A stretch of 64,000 nucleotides of DNA from CBDCWQ01 sp965223435 (GCA_965223435.1 CBDCWQ010000021.1:1054001-1118000), one strand, 5' to 3'. Positions 1 to 10,153 are shown, numbered from the stretch's first letter. Notes: generated by a model not told the origin, from the sequence alone. Translations and numbers: made by a program.

Positions 1-3000
1 CGTCGAAACACGCGAAGCCAAATTTATCAATGATGAACGCAAAGTCCCTAGATCCAGTCAGGCGCATGGCAAAAGATCGATTTTTCCACGCATCGCCGGA
101 CAGTGTGCCCAAGACCTCCCCCGTATGCACCTTGTGGTCGACCGTCCATTCATTCACAGCCATCCAGCGGTTCCCATTGAAGTACTCCAGCACAAGTGTG
201 CGTGACCTACGGAATTGGTCAAAGAGACTTCTCCCTTGATACATCCAACCTAGATTCTGGCAATGCGTGGTGTCTACAGCACGCGTGGTTGCAACGGGTT
301 CAGCCGCCCCTGACCCGACTAGCAAGTTGCCGTTTTTACGCAGGCTCTCGGCCCAAAGTTTGTTGGTGTCGGGGCCCTCGAAGTCATCAAACAACACACG
401 TCCATCGAAGCCATCACAGTTTTCGTCAACGCCGTCTGCCCATAGATCCCGACTGCCAGCATTTATCGACGGGTCGTCATCGTTGCAGTCAACCTCAGGG
501 GGCAATGTTACATAGGCATCGCATCCAGCAAAAAAGCCGTCCTGGTCTGCGTCTCCGCATTGGGCGCACGATTTCCATATGTTGGCGTCTCGCCGATCGC
601 AATCTTCACTATCGGGGGCGAGATCGTCGTCTTCATTCTCCAGGTCGCCGATGCAACCAAATACAATGTCATCTATGGTAAACTGGCTTCCATAAATAGA
701 GTTACCGTCGTACGCGAGTTTCAGTCGAAAGCCGTCATGGAATGCCGAGGGATCTTCTATCCGGCCGAGTCGCCGGGCAAAGCCTTTCGATTTTTTGCCT
801 GACCAGCGGTCGATTTCTTTCCAACCATTGGCAGTCAAATAGCTTGCGACCATGAAATTGTCATCGTCGGGAAGAAGAGTGTTTGTGTGCAAGCTCCAAA
901 AAATCGAACCACATTGAGTGAAGTCGAATCCGTGCGAAGTCAAGTGTTGTCCTGGTGAACTAAGCTCTATCGAATAGTTTCCTGAATGGAAGCGCGACCC
1001 GTTGATGCGCTCAAAGACCGCCTCTGACCATAGACTGGAATCTGGTGCCTCGAGTTCAAAACGATCTTTAACCGCCGTCGATCCGTCGCAGTTTTGGTCG
1101 ATTGTATCGAAGTGGGTGTCCGGCGCGGAAGGGTGTATGGACGCATCGTGATCATTACAGTCTGCTGGAATGGGGTATCCATCGGCATCCCGGTCGATCG
1201 TGGGAATGCATTGCAGGAAGATATCATCGATAACGTAGAACTCAGGCTCGAGAAATTGGTTGTTGTAGTAGAAACGTAACGCGAATTCTTCGTGAAACGC
1301 CTCTTTTGCGGTCAGCGTTCCAAAGTAGTGCTCGAATTCTTGGTCAAAGCGTTTGTTGCCTTTCCAGCTCTTGACGTTCTTCCATTGTGTCCCATCGAAG
1401 TACTGGATCAAGGTCTCAGAAAGAAAACCGGGGGCATCTCCGTGGTTTGGATGTCCACGGCGACCGTAAAAAGACCAAAGAATGCTCTTGCAATCCGAGG
1501 TGTCGAAGGTACGCGTAGTTGCATGCGCGATCCCCGGTTGGAGCTCCAATGATTGCCTCCCGGAAAATGCAAGGTCATCAATAAGGACCGCATTCGTAAA
1601 AGAAACCCAATTTGTGCTTTGAAAATCATCAACTTCAAAGTTGTCAAATAGGAGCGGCGCACCGTCCAGGCCATCACAGTTTTCATCAACGTCATCAAAA
1701 TACGGGTCGCTTGAGGCGTGGCCATCGGGACAGGTTGCACAAATGTATCCTGGTACCAAATTCGTACAGAGAGTGTTGGGGTCGCAGCCACCATTGTTGT
1801 TGGCGCATTCGTCGATGTCCACGCAGCCCAGCATCCCGTCTCCCTCGTAGCCCTTTGGACAATCGGAGCACGACCGCCCGGGATTGAGGTTCGTGCACTC
1901 CGTGAGGGGGTCGCAGCCGCCATTGTTGTGGGCGCATTCATCGATGTCTACGCAGCCCAGAACCCCGTCTCCTACGTAGCCCTTTGGACAATCGGAGCAC
2001 GACCGCCCGGGATTGAGGTTCGTGCACTCCGTGAGGGGGTCGCAGCCGCCATTGTTGTGGGCGCATTCATCGATGTCTACGCAGCCCAGAACCCCGTCTC
2101 CTACGTAGCCCTTTGGACAATCGGAGCACGACCGCCCGGGATTGAGGTTCGTGCACTCCGTGAGGGGGTCGCAGCCGCCATTGTTGTGGGCGCATTCATC
2201 GATGTCTACGCAGCCCAGAACCCCGTCTCCTACGTAGCCCTTTGGACAATCGGAGCACGACCGCCCGGGATTGAGGTTCGTGCACTCTGTAAGGGGGTCG
2301 CAGCCACCATTGTTGTGGGCGCATTCATCGATGTCTACGCAGCCCAGCATCCCGTCTCCCTCGTATCCCTCTGGACAAGCGGAGCACGAGCGTCCCGGAC
2401 TGAGGTTCGTGCACTCTGTAAGGAGGTCGCAGCCGCCATTGTTGTGGGCGCATTCATCGATGTCTACGCAGCCCAGCATCCCGTCTCCCTCGTATCCCTC
2501 TGGACAAGCGGAGCACGAGCGTCCCGGATTGAGGTTCGTGCATACCGTGAGGGGATCGCAGCCCCCATTGTTGCTGGCGCATTCGTCCAATAAGTCGCAG
2601 AGGTCACCCACACCGTTGCCGTTCGCATCTCCTTGGTTGGGGTTGGCTACGGTTCTGCAATTATCATTGTCGTCAGAAACCCCATCCCGATCGGCATCCA
2701 TCACTGAGTGAAGCTGCGGGATGTCAACCGACCCCGCCAATTCCTCGATGTGTTGTTCCAGGCGCTTAACAAGAAGAGCGGGATCAAGCGTGGACTCGGC
2801 GATGCGAAGTTCTGTTGTCGTGGCATCACGAAGAGCACCATCTTCACGGAGATCGACTGCGACGTTCTTTGTGATTTCTTTCAGGTTTTCCTCAAGAGAG
2901 CCAGGTCTCATCTTTGCAGCGCTGGCCAGCGTAGAGCTCAACAAGAACAGATAGGCGTTTTCTCGAGAGTTTCCAGTGAGCAGGCTGATCTGGCTTCCGG

Positions 3001-3504
3001 AGACGGTCGCTTGAAAACCGCTAGGACCCAATCCCAAAGCATCAATAAGTTCCCTTTCGGCCTGCGCAATTGCACTCGAGATAGACATTCCGGCCGAGGT
3101 AAGAAATTGCGCTCGGTCGTAGCTAAGATGAGTAATCAGATTGACAGACACTCTTTGCTCTGGTTCGGCCGACGCATCATAGAATGCACTCAGCACAATA
3201 GGAACGTCTGAAATCCGGCCAGCAACTTCGTTAAAATATACCCCGACCGCCCTGATTGAAACCGGCCCCGCATGGGGCAATCGCACCCTAAAGTCACCCA
3301 GATGGCTCAACGTATGGGTGCTGTACGTTTGACCTTTTGGCTTACCTGCTTGGTCAACGATGGAGATCGACACGCTGGATCCGCTCACAAGAGGGAGCCG
3401 CCCTGGAGGTGTACCTCTTGGTTGGGGGAAACGTTTCCCGCTGAGCACGCCATCGATAGGCTAACCGCGATGGTTGTGAAGACAAGATGATGAGGGTGGT
3501 TCAT
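1..3504 (-). CDS. Cysteine-rich EGF/TSP3/MopE-repeat lipoprotein, 3'-truncated, frameshifted at N-terminus
   Basis: Open from about 3460 to the left edge, so the C-terminus is missing. From ATG 3504 the protein has a lipoprotein-like leader (hydrophobic stretch, Cys20 after SLSMA). That frame stops at 3385, while the long frame is offset by one base at a C5 run (3424-3428 on the plus strand). One extra C would join them into ACSAGNVSPQPRGT. After an N-terminal domain (about residues 25-265) comes a thrombospondin type-3-like stretch (DxDxDGxxDDxDNC, about 268-305). Seven 43-residue EGF-like units (DIDECAHNNGGC) follow to about 595. Then come MopE-like Asp/Cys motifs (DCNDxDxSI, DxxDxNCDG) separated by three roughly 120-residue beta-rich domains ending in IDDIxxxC. 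Probably an outer-surface calcium- or metal-binding adhesin-like protein; its ligand is unknown. Confidence 0.8.
1720..2593 (-). repeat. Seven tandem EGF-like coding repeats, 129-bp period
   Basis: A conserved block (tcgcagccgc) starts at 1782, 1911, 2040, 2169, 2298, 2427 and 2556, exactly 129 bp apart. Each unit encodes 43 residues with six cysteines and a DIDEC-type calcium-binding start. The middle units (about 1900-2290) are almost identical at base level, while the outer ones differ more. Confidence 0.9.
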
Positions 3505-4002
3505 TTCGTTCTCTTGGTGCCAAGATTTCGTTTTCTCTGTGTGGAGATTGCCGAAGCCGGGCCTTCACAGAGCTCATACGTTTTGGGAGCAGATTTGGGC
3601 CGAAGAAATGCGCCAGATTGTCCGATGGCGCACCTGCGTCGCCATGGAACCAGCGGTGAGCCTGGTTTCGCGGACAGACTACAGGCATCGACTGACATCC
3701 GGCCCTCATCGGCCCACATTCCGTTTCACATCGTATATTTTGGCGACATCTGGGAGCTCGCCTGCCAACCTCGTCCACGGTCCACACGCGTCTGTAGCGT
3801 CGCGTTCCGATGCGAAGCGTACTCGAAGCGATCGCGTCGTCCGTGACCTGCCTCACAAGCAATCGCGATCACACGTCTGGTCGTCACCAACTTTTTGAGC
3901 CGGAGTGATCCAACTATCCCGGGTGCTCCGTGTACTTGTCGAGCATGTCGGTGGGCGTGCCGACGACACATCACACTTTTGAGAAATGATTGAAGGTACG
4001 AA
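3505..4002. other. Intergenic region between divergent surface-protein genes
   Basis: About 500 bp between the divergent starts of the EGF lipoprotein and the lectin gene. Several short reading frames cross it on both strands, but none shows a signal peptide, domain or convincing ribosome binding site. It should hold the two promoters; I could not pick out confident -35/-10 pairs. Confidence 0.5.
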
Positions 4003-4917
4003 ATGAAGAGCACCAAATTTTACCGACCAAAGCGATTCCGATCACCCACGATGATGCTACTGGCGTTCGTGAGCTCAGTCGGCCCTGCCAGCGTTGCATT
4101 TGCGGGCGAGAACTTCGGAGCCACGCTCGGTCCTTACATCCGGTTGCAAGTCGGCGATTGGATGAGCTCTCTAAATGGCAGATACATCGCCAAACTCTAC
4201 CCCGACGGCAACTTCAAAATTGAGGAAGTTCGAGCGGGCGCCAATCGTATCGTTAGAGAGTTTGGCAAAGACCCCAACCCACCGAGCCCTACGTTCTCCC
4301 GCTACTACGTCTTCAATGACCTGGGACTCACCGTGCTCCGGGAGACCGACACGAACGACGACATGAACTATGGATCGGCGGTGGTCGTATCGGCGGCCAG
4401 TTGTGCTTGGAGCTCGATCCACTTGACTGACGAGGGCGCCCTCCAATGTGTGTCCGACGACCGTGTGCTCTGGAACCTCGGGAGGAACCGCGGAAGCTAT
4501 CTCGACCATAATCAGAGATTGGAGGAGAACGATTGGCTCAGTTCTCCGAACGGGCGGTTTATGGCCAAGCTCTATCCCAACGGGAGATTCAAGATTGAGG
4601 AAACGCGAGGGGCGGGACGTCTGTTCCGCACCGTTCAGGTCGTGGGGGAAGATCTCGCACCTGACTCTACCGAGACCGAATACTACCTCGCCAACTCCTT
4701 AGGGCCAAAGCTCCAGCTGTACCGCCGCTCGAGGCGCACCCCCAGCGCCAGCGGCACCCTGGTGTGGGAGAGTGCGGACGCAGAAGCATCGGCTCAACGA
4801 AAGAATGCGACCGGCTCCTGTCGGTTCTACCTGAACGATGCGGGCGCCCTCCAATGCACGCCTCTCGGCGATGGGGGGGGGGGCGATCTGGTCTTCGGGT
4901 CGAGACTTCGGCAGTGA
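4003..4917 (+). CDS. Secreted multi-lectin protein, N-terminal fragment (frame 1)
   Basis: ATG at 4003 opens a signal peptide (basic start, then MMLLAFVSSVGPASVAFAG). Two bulb-lectin-like units follow, each with NDWxSSxNGRxxAKLYPxG and FKIEE, resembling beta-prism B-lectin repeats with a degenerate mannose-site pattern. The frame ends 34 bp after a G11 run (4873-4883), with a short unrelated tail (DLVFGSRLRQ). The expected next segment of the repeat, AIWSSGRDFGS, lies in another frame starting at the same G run. With 10 (or 7, or 13) Gs this fragment would read straight into the next one. As sequenced it would make a 304-residue secreted protein with two lectin units. Confidence 0.75.
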   Translation: MKSTKFYRPKRFRSPTMMLLAFVSSVGPASVAFAGENFGATLGPYIRLQVGDWMSSLNGRYIAKLYPDGNFKIEEVRAGANRIVREFGKDPNPPSPTFSRYYVFNDLGLTVLRETDTNDDMNYGSAVVVSAASCAWSSIHLTDEGALQCVSDDRVLWNLGRNRGSYLDHNQRLEENDWLSSPNGRFMAKLYPNGRFKIEETRGAGRLFRTVQVVGEDLAPDSTETEYYLANSLGPKLQLYRRSRRTPSASGTLVWESADAEASAQRKNATGSCRFYLNDAGALQCTPLGDGGGGDLVFGSRLRQ

Positions 4918-7393
4918 CCTCGCGTTCGGACAGCAGCTTCAAGTCAACGATTGGTTGAGTTCCCCGACCCGGAAATACGTCGCCAAGCTTTATCCGGATG
5001 GGCAGTTTAAGATCGAACCGACAAACAACGTCGCCCGATTCGGTATCGCCAGTCAGACCGATGCCATTTCGGGCGCGTCGGCATCGCGTGCCATCGACGG
5101 CAATACCGATGGCAATTGGTCGAGCGGCACCATTACCCACACCTCGAAAACCGAGAGCCCTTTTTGGGAGGTCGACCTGGGGTCCGACCAGTACGTCGGC
5201 ACGATTAGACTCCACAACCGAACCGACTGCTGCTACGACCGACTGGCGCACTTCGATGTCTCGGTTCGAAACAGTGCGGGCAGGCAGGTGTATTCGGATT
5301 ACCAAAGGGCGCCGGTGGGTGACGCCCCTGGCGTGTTCTTTGCCGATGTCACTGGGCGGCACGTAAGGGTAGAGCTCAGGAGGGTCGATTTCCTCTCCCT
5401 TGCAGAAGTGGAGATCGAAGGACTCACCGGGACCCTCCTCTACACGTGGGGCGGCGACCACGAAGGCAACCGGGACGGCCACGACTACGTGATCCGGAAC
5501 GACATCGGGGGGCTGATGTTGCTCCGTGATCCGACTGCTGCCTCGGACAACGCCGTCTGGTACGATGCCGATGGCAACGGACACGACGGGGATGGCGGTG
5601 AGCCCTACACGCAGTGCAGCTCCTTCCACCTCGACGACCACGGGAGCGTTTCGTGCATCAAACCCGAAGGATGGGTCTCAACTGGGAGAGATCTCGGAGA
5701 GGAGCTTGCCGCTGGCGACAAGTTGTACGTGGGTGATTTCTTGAGTTCCGAGAAAGGCAAGTACATCGCCAAGCTCTTTGCTGACGGCAACTTCAAGATT
5801 CAGGAGCTCCCAGACGCGGGCGCGACGACAAACATCGCTCGGTTTGGGACCGCGACCCAGTCAAGCGACCTCTACGGGCAGGCCTCCCTCGGCATCGACG
5901 GCGAGCTCGGTCAGGCCACGCACACGGATCGCGATGACCAGGCGTGGTGGCAGGTCGATCTCGGCTCCGATCGTCAAATCAAAGACATCAAGGTCTACAA
6001 CCGCATCGATTGTTGCATGGATCGACTGAGCGATTTCGATGTTTCGGTGACCAATAGCAGTGGCACCGTGGTTTGGACCGAACACCACCTCTCTGCGGTC
6101 GGCCATACGCCGGCCACGTTTTTTGCGAATGTGACCGGGCAGTACGTCAAAGTGCAGCTACGGGGAAACAACTATCTCAGTGTCAAGGAGGTTGAGGTCT
6201 TTGGGGTCCCAGCGCCTCGCACCGTGCAGGAATGGGGACGAGATCCCGCGCCGAGGAACAATGACCATGAGTATTTCATCACCAGCGAGACGGGCCCCAA
6301 GCTCCAGCTCTTCCGGGATTCCGCGGCCCATCTCGAGAATCTCGTATGGGAGGAGACGGAGCCCACCTTGGACGCCAAGCGGTACGGAACGTCGAGCCGA
6401 TGCACCTTCAAGTTGAGCGACCAAGGGGCGTTGCGGTGCCTCGCCGACGACCTGACCCTTTGGTCCTCCGGAAGGAACCTGGGCAGTGTACTCGCCGCCG
6501 GTGAGCACATGTTTGAGAACGATTGGCTGTCGTCTCCAAGCGGCCGGTACATCGCCCGGCTTTATCGCGACGGGAACCTCAAAGTTCAACAGGCCCTGAA
6601 GGGTGGACGTCCCACCCGGACGCTCTACGAAACCGGAAAGGATCCACGGCCCAACGCAGCCCCCGGCCGCAACGACTACTACGTCAAGAACGAGGCCAGC
6701 GGTCTGATCCTGGTCCGGGGCACGGTGCGAAACGTCCTCAACATCGTTTGGCGTGTGGGTGGCGTAGTAGAGAGCGAGGAGAATGCGTGCGACTTTTCGC
6801 TCGATGACCACGGAAGACTCGTGTGCAAGGTGGGAGACGCGATCCATTGGACCTCTGGGATGAACCGCGGAACGGGTTTTTCGCACGGACAGAGGATCTA
6901 TCGGAACGATTGGCTGGCCTCACCGAACAAGAAGTACACGGCCAAGCTCCATGGCGATGGGAACTTCAAAATTGAACGAACCCGCAACCTCGCCCGGTTC
7001 GGTACGGCGACCCAATCGTCAACCGCCTTCGGCGGGTCGGCATCGCGTGCCATCGATGGAAACACGAACGGCGTCTGGAACAAACGTTCGGTCACCCATA
7101 CCGAAAAGCAAAGCCAACCGTGGTGGAAAGTCGATCTCGGCGCGGAGCAGCACATCGACGAAATCAAGATCTATAACCGAACCCACTGCTGTATGGATCG
7201 CCTTCGTGACTTCGATATCTATGTCCTCAACCAGCGGGGCGATTTGGTGCGCTCGATGCACCACGCCGCTGCGGTAGGTATGGCCCCAGCGGTGTTTTCG
7301 ACGAACGCCAAGGGACGGTTCGTCAAAATTAGCTTACGCGGGAAAACGTCCTGTCTTTGGCCGAAGTCGAGGTACTCGGCCGTCCCCGCGTGA
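4838..7393 (+). CDS. Secreted multi-lectin protein, middle fragment (frame 2) with three fucolectin domains
   Basis: Continues the lectin protein downstream of the G11 run; the ATG at 4838 is probably not a real start. It carries lectin-like units 3 to 6. Units 3, 4 and 6 each hold a fucolectin/tachylectin/pentraxin (FTP) discoidin-type domain (ARFG, SRAIDGN, WWxVDLG, NRTDCCMDRL). The fucose-site pattern H-x26-R-x-D-x4-R is complete in the first two; in the third the Asp is His (RTHCCMDR). Each FTP domain sits just after the FKIE strand, so it is inserted inside a lectin unit. The frame derails at AAAA 7343-7346: one more A gives RGKNVLSLAEVEVLG, matching the end of the other FTP domains. Confidence 0.75.
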   Translation: MRAPSNARLSAMGGGAIWSSGRDFGSDLAFGQQLQVNDWLSSPTRKYVAKLYPDGQFKIEPTNNVARFGIASQTDAISGASASRAIDGNTDGNWSSGTITHTSKTESPFWEVDLGSDQYVGTIRLHNRTDCCYDRLAHFDVSVRNSAGRQVYSDYQRAPVGDAPGVFFADVTGRHVRVELRRVDFLSLAEVEIEGLTGTLLYTWGGDHEGNRDGHDYVIRNDIGGLMLLRDPTAASDNAVWYDADGNGHDGDGGEPYTQCSSFHLDDHGSVSCIKPEGWVSTGRDLGEELAAGDKLYVGDFLSSEKGKYIAKLFADGNFKIQELPDAGATTNIARFGTATQSSDLYGQASLGIDGELGQATHTDRDDQAWWQVDLGSDRQIKDIKVYNRIDCCMDRLSDFDVSVTNSSGTVVWTEHHLSAVGHTPATFFANVTGQYVKVQLRGNNYLSVKEVEVFGVPAPRTVQEWGRDPAPRNNDHEYFITSETGPKLQLFRDSAAHLENLVWEETEPTLDAKRYGTSSRCTFKLSDQGALRCLADDLTLWSSGRNLGSVLAAGEHMFENDWLSSPSGRYIARLYRDGNLKVQQALKGGRPTRTLYETGKDPRPNAAPGRNDYYVKNEASGLILVRGTVRNVLNIVWRVGGVVESEENACDFSLDDHGRLVCKVGDAIHWTSGMNRGTGFSHGQRIYRNDWLASPNKKYTAKLHGDGNFKIERTRNLARFGTATQSSTAFGGSASRAIDGNTNGVWNKRSVTHTEKQSQPWWKVDLGAEQHIDEIKIYNRTHCCMDRLRDFDIYVLNQRGDLVRSMHHAAAVGMAPAVFSTNAKGRFVKISLRGKTSCLWPKSRYSAVPA
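4873..4883 (+). repeat. G11 homopolymer at reading-frame break
   Basis: Eleven consecutive G, encoding Gly residues after LGD, lie exactly where the lectin reading frame shifts. The length is typical of slippage-prone contingency tracts, but it is also a common place for sequencing error. Confidence 0.9.
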
Positions 7394-9153
7394 TCAAGGA
7401 ATGGGGCGCAGACATGCAGCCGGATGTCGCAGTCGATGGCTACTACGTCATGAATCACTCCGGGCCGAAACTCATCATGTCTCGGGGGCGCCACGGGGCG
7501 GGTTACAACGCGAAGAATTTCTTCAATTCGGACTGGGGCGCCGAACATGCTGCACGGCGACTCGGGATGCCGGCGACTTGCGTTTTCAGTCTGAGCAATC
7601 AGGGTGCCCTTCGGTGCATGTCCGGCAGTACAGAGGTCTGGTCCACGGGGAGGGATCTCGGAAGTGTGCTGCCTTATCGAGGGCGTATGTACAGCGACGA
7701 CTTTCTGAGCTCCAGGAATGGTCGATACATCGCCAAGCTCTATGAGGGCGGGAAGTTCAAGATCCAGGAGGTCAAGGACGGCGCGGTAACACGGACCCTC
7801 AATTCGCTCGTGGGCGGTTTAGAGACCGATGCGCAGGGATATCTCGTCGTGAACGAGGAGGGGCCGAAACTCGCCATGTACCGAGGTCGTTCCCAGGACA
7901 TCGAAAACCTAGCCTGGCATAGCCTAAGGATAGAGTTTTATGCTCTTTTGAAGGGTCTACCGAAGCGGTGTAGCTTCGAGCTCCGCAATGACGGATCCCT
8001 AGTCTGCCAGGCCGGTAACCGGCAGGTATACTCCTACGGGCGAGACCTTGGCAGCGAGCGAGGGCCCGGTCCATGGGGTCTTCATGATTTCATGACCTCC
8101 CCGGATGGAAGATTCATCGCAAAGTTCTACCCGAGCCACTTTCTCCAGATCGAGCGTGTGGAGGACGGACGGGTCAAGGAGACTCTCCAGAGGTGGGATC
8201 TTGGGCCGGGTTTCGACGTCTCGCGGATGGGCGCGCCACGAACCTGCGACTTCAATCTGGACTCTCGGGGCGTGCTTCGGTGTGAGTTTCAGGGCACAGA
8301 GGTCTGGTCGTCGCTTTGTACGGGAAGCACCGGTTGTAACCTGGGCAACACGTACGTCGAGGTCACGAATGGCAGCAAGCATACCGTCTACGCTCTGGTG
8401 ACTGCCCAACAGAAAGATCATGTTTTAGGTGGCTATAGCTACAGATCGTGGTCAGAGGATATCGCCCCCGGACAAACGGTGCGGATGGCGGGTACTCCGA
8501 AAGGAAGCCGGGACTACCGATGGGGTCAAGTTCTGCTCTTTGAAAGCAACGGCAAGCGGAGAGATTTCGACGTAGGTCGACATGTCAAGGACCTCGCAGA
8601 TTTTGTGAAGGATGCGCTCAAGCCGGAGTTGGCCGAGATCATCGCCGACATCATGAAGATGGCGCTGGAAGACCAAATCGCCGCCGCAGCCAGAGTCGGA
8701 GAGCCACTCTATCCCGGGTTGGTCGCCGGTGGTCGCGTAGGGGACCGATACTACGATGGCATCCATGCGCTTTGCCACCCGAGCAAGGTGAAAAACGGCA
8801 GCTGTCCGGCCCCCCCAAAAAGAGAGTCCTTCAATGGTACGTACTACGGCTCGCGAGGTCGGGTGGACCTTCAGCAGGTTGGGATGGCGATCACCGGTCG
8901 CTTCTGGAGCTCGCAGGGGCACTTCCTCGGAACCGTCTCCGGGTGGGCGACCGAAAATGTCATTGATGCCCGGTTCAGCTATACGAATGTGAGTCTGGAA
9001 GGTGCGATGCGCTGGCGGGTCGGGGAACAGGGTTCGCTGGTCGGAAGATGGGCTGTGACGTATGAGGATGGCCCACGGTCCGGCGATTGGGTTCTCCATC
9101 CCGTAGGTCTCGGGTGCGATTTGACCAAAGCCGATTTGAGTTCGTGTCTGTAG
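7357..9153 (+). CDS. Secreted multi-lectin protein, C-terminal fragment (frame 3)
   Basis: Begins inside the last strand of the third FTP domain (LAEVEVLG); the ATG at 7357 only marks where this frame opens. It contains lectin-like units 7 and 8 (SSRNGRYIAKLYEGGKFKI and a more diverged copy), giving eight units in all. A C-terminal region with no recognised domain follows: a beta-rich stretch, a helical stretch (DFVKDALKPELAEIIADIMK) and a Gly/Trp-rich final domain (FNGTYYGSRG, GRWAVTYEDG). The intact protein would have about 1,716 residues. Its likely role is extracellular or surface recognition of fucose- and possibly mannose-type glycans, in prey, matrix or self material. Confidence 0.7.
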   Translation: MAEVEVLGRPRVIKEWGADMQPDVAVDGYYVMNHSGPKLIMSRGRHGAGYNAKNFFNSDWGAEHAARRLGMPATCVFSLSNQGALRCMSGSTEVWSTGRDLGSVLPYRGRMYSDDFLSSRNGRYIAKLYEGGKFKIQEVKDGAVTRTLNSLVGGLETDAQGYLVVNEEGPKLAMYRGRSQDIENLAWHSLRIEFYALLKGLPKRCSFELRNDGSLVCQAGNRQVYSYGRDLGSERGPGPWGLHDFMTSPDGRFIAKFYPSHFLQIERVEDGRVKETLQRWDLGPGFDVSRMGAPRTCDFNLDSRGVLRCEFQGTEVWSSLCTGSTGCNLGNTYVEVTNGSKHTVYALVTAQQKDHVLGGYSYRSWSEDIAPGQTVRMAGTPKGSRDYRWGQVLLFESNGKRRDFDVGRHVKDLADFVKDALKPELAEIIADIMKMALEDQIAAAARVGEPLYPGLVAGGRVGDRYYDGIHALCHPSKVKNGSCPAPPKRESFNGTYYGSRGRVDLQQVGMAITGRFWSSQGHFLGTVSGWATENVIDARFSYTNVSLEGAMRWRVGEQGSLVGRWAVTYEDGPRSGDWVLHPVGLGCDLTKADLSSCL

Positions 9154-9296
9154 CAGGGGTTTGACCAAGCTGAATCGCCGGTGCCAGGGAATACTTCTTC
9201 CTAGGCGGCTATGACCACGCTCACAACCGGCCTCGTCGACGAGCCCTGGCCTGCGCGCACGGAGAGGGTGGGAGGCCCATCTGCGTTCGAGACTCG

Positions 9297-9863
9297 CTAC
9301 CGCAAAACGAGCGGTCGCGCGATGGCCATTGCCGTCTGGGGTTCAAGTTCAATGTGGGTGGCTCCAGTGGTTCGTGGTCGCTTGAGTGCAACCCGAATCC
9401 TGCCGTTTTCGGTTATGGAAACGGCGTTTTCGCACAACGGTGGCCTGGCTGCGTACCGGCAGATGCGTTCTCTTGCCGCTGCATCGTGGGCCGGCACCAT
9501 GGTGTTTGCCTCAACGGAAAAAGCGTTTGGGTCTCAACGACAGCTTTCATCCAAGCGCTCCCGGGCGGGCGTCGATGCACCATCATCGTGGACGGCAATG
9601 AAGCCGGCTCTTTCGTGTGTAACAAAGAGCTTCGAAAATTTTGCAAAGACATCTGGTTTGGCACCCAGCAAAGCCGCCAGCGGCCAGTGCGGAGCCACAA
9701 CCCATGGTCTCAGTTGAACCTTAGGCAGAACTCTATCCACCAGATGCGTTGCAATGTCATACATTCGTCTGCTCGCACAGGAGGGGCATGCGCTTGTGGA
9801 TTTGCAGGAGAACGGCAAGACTGAGGACGCAGAACTGGCGTTTGCCCTGTGGTTGGCTGACAA
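9297..9863 (-). pseudogene. Degraded IS91-family (Y2) transposase remnant
   Basis: Two fragments match parts of IS91-type transposases in the right order. The upstream piece (about 9863-9534) has the zinc-finger end FSCK-x5-CPSC-x2-RRM, then HLVDRVLP, RPWVV and PLAALLGAKPDV. The downstream piece (9500-9297) has RICRYAARPPL, ITENGRIRVALKRPR and GATHIELEP. The section between them, which should hold the catalytic tyrosines and metal-binding His, is missing, and the pieces are not in one clean frame. No insertion-sequence ends were recognised. The rest of 9154-10153 has no gene I can support apart from the start region of the next gene. Confidence 0.7.
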
Positions 9864-10153
9864 CGAAACTGAACTCGACGGAAGTTTGACCGGCTTTGGT
9901 GGGCGACCTGACCAGGTGACCGATAAATCCCCTAGACCTTTCAGCTGGGAGCCCAGTCACCCGTGAGCCTCAACTTGCAGTGATTCTTGCTGATACCGCA
10001 ATCACGTGCGTTTTGGCGACAGCAGTGTTTACGCGCGCCACCGAAAAACGTGGATTTCTCGCTAGATCGACCGGCAAAGAAGCAGTAAGAAACCGCGAAC
10101 GTCGCGTCGAGAGCGAGCGGGAAACCTCGCTCAAGGAAAAGTCCCAAAGGCCT

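Noticed and set aside
1720..2593. CRISPR-like regular repeats
   Set aside because: The 129-bp period is a continuous coding repeat with conserved EGF cysteines; there are no unique spacers.
3461..3862. Minus-strand frame that continues the EGF gene frame upstream
   Set aside because: Separated from the EGF frame by a stop, with no signal peptide or family; the lipoprotein leader at 3504 is a far better N-terminus.
4667..5641. 324-codon minus-strand frame
   Set aside because: Antisense to the lectin repeats; composition reflects the opposite frame and there is no recognisable protein feature.
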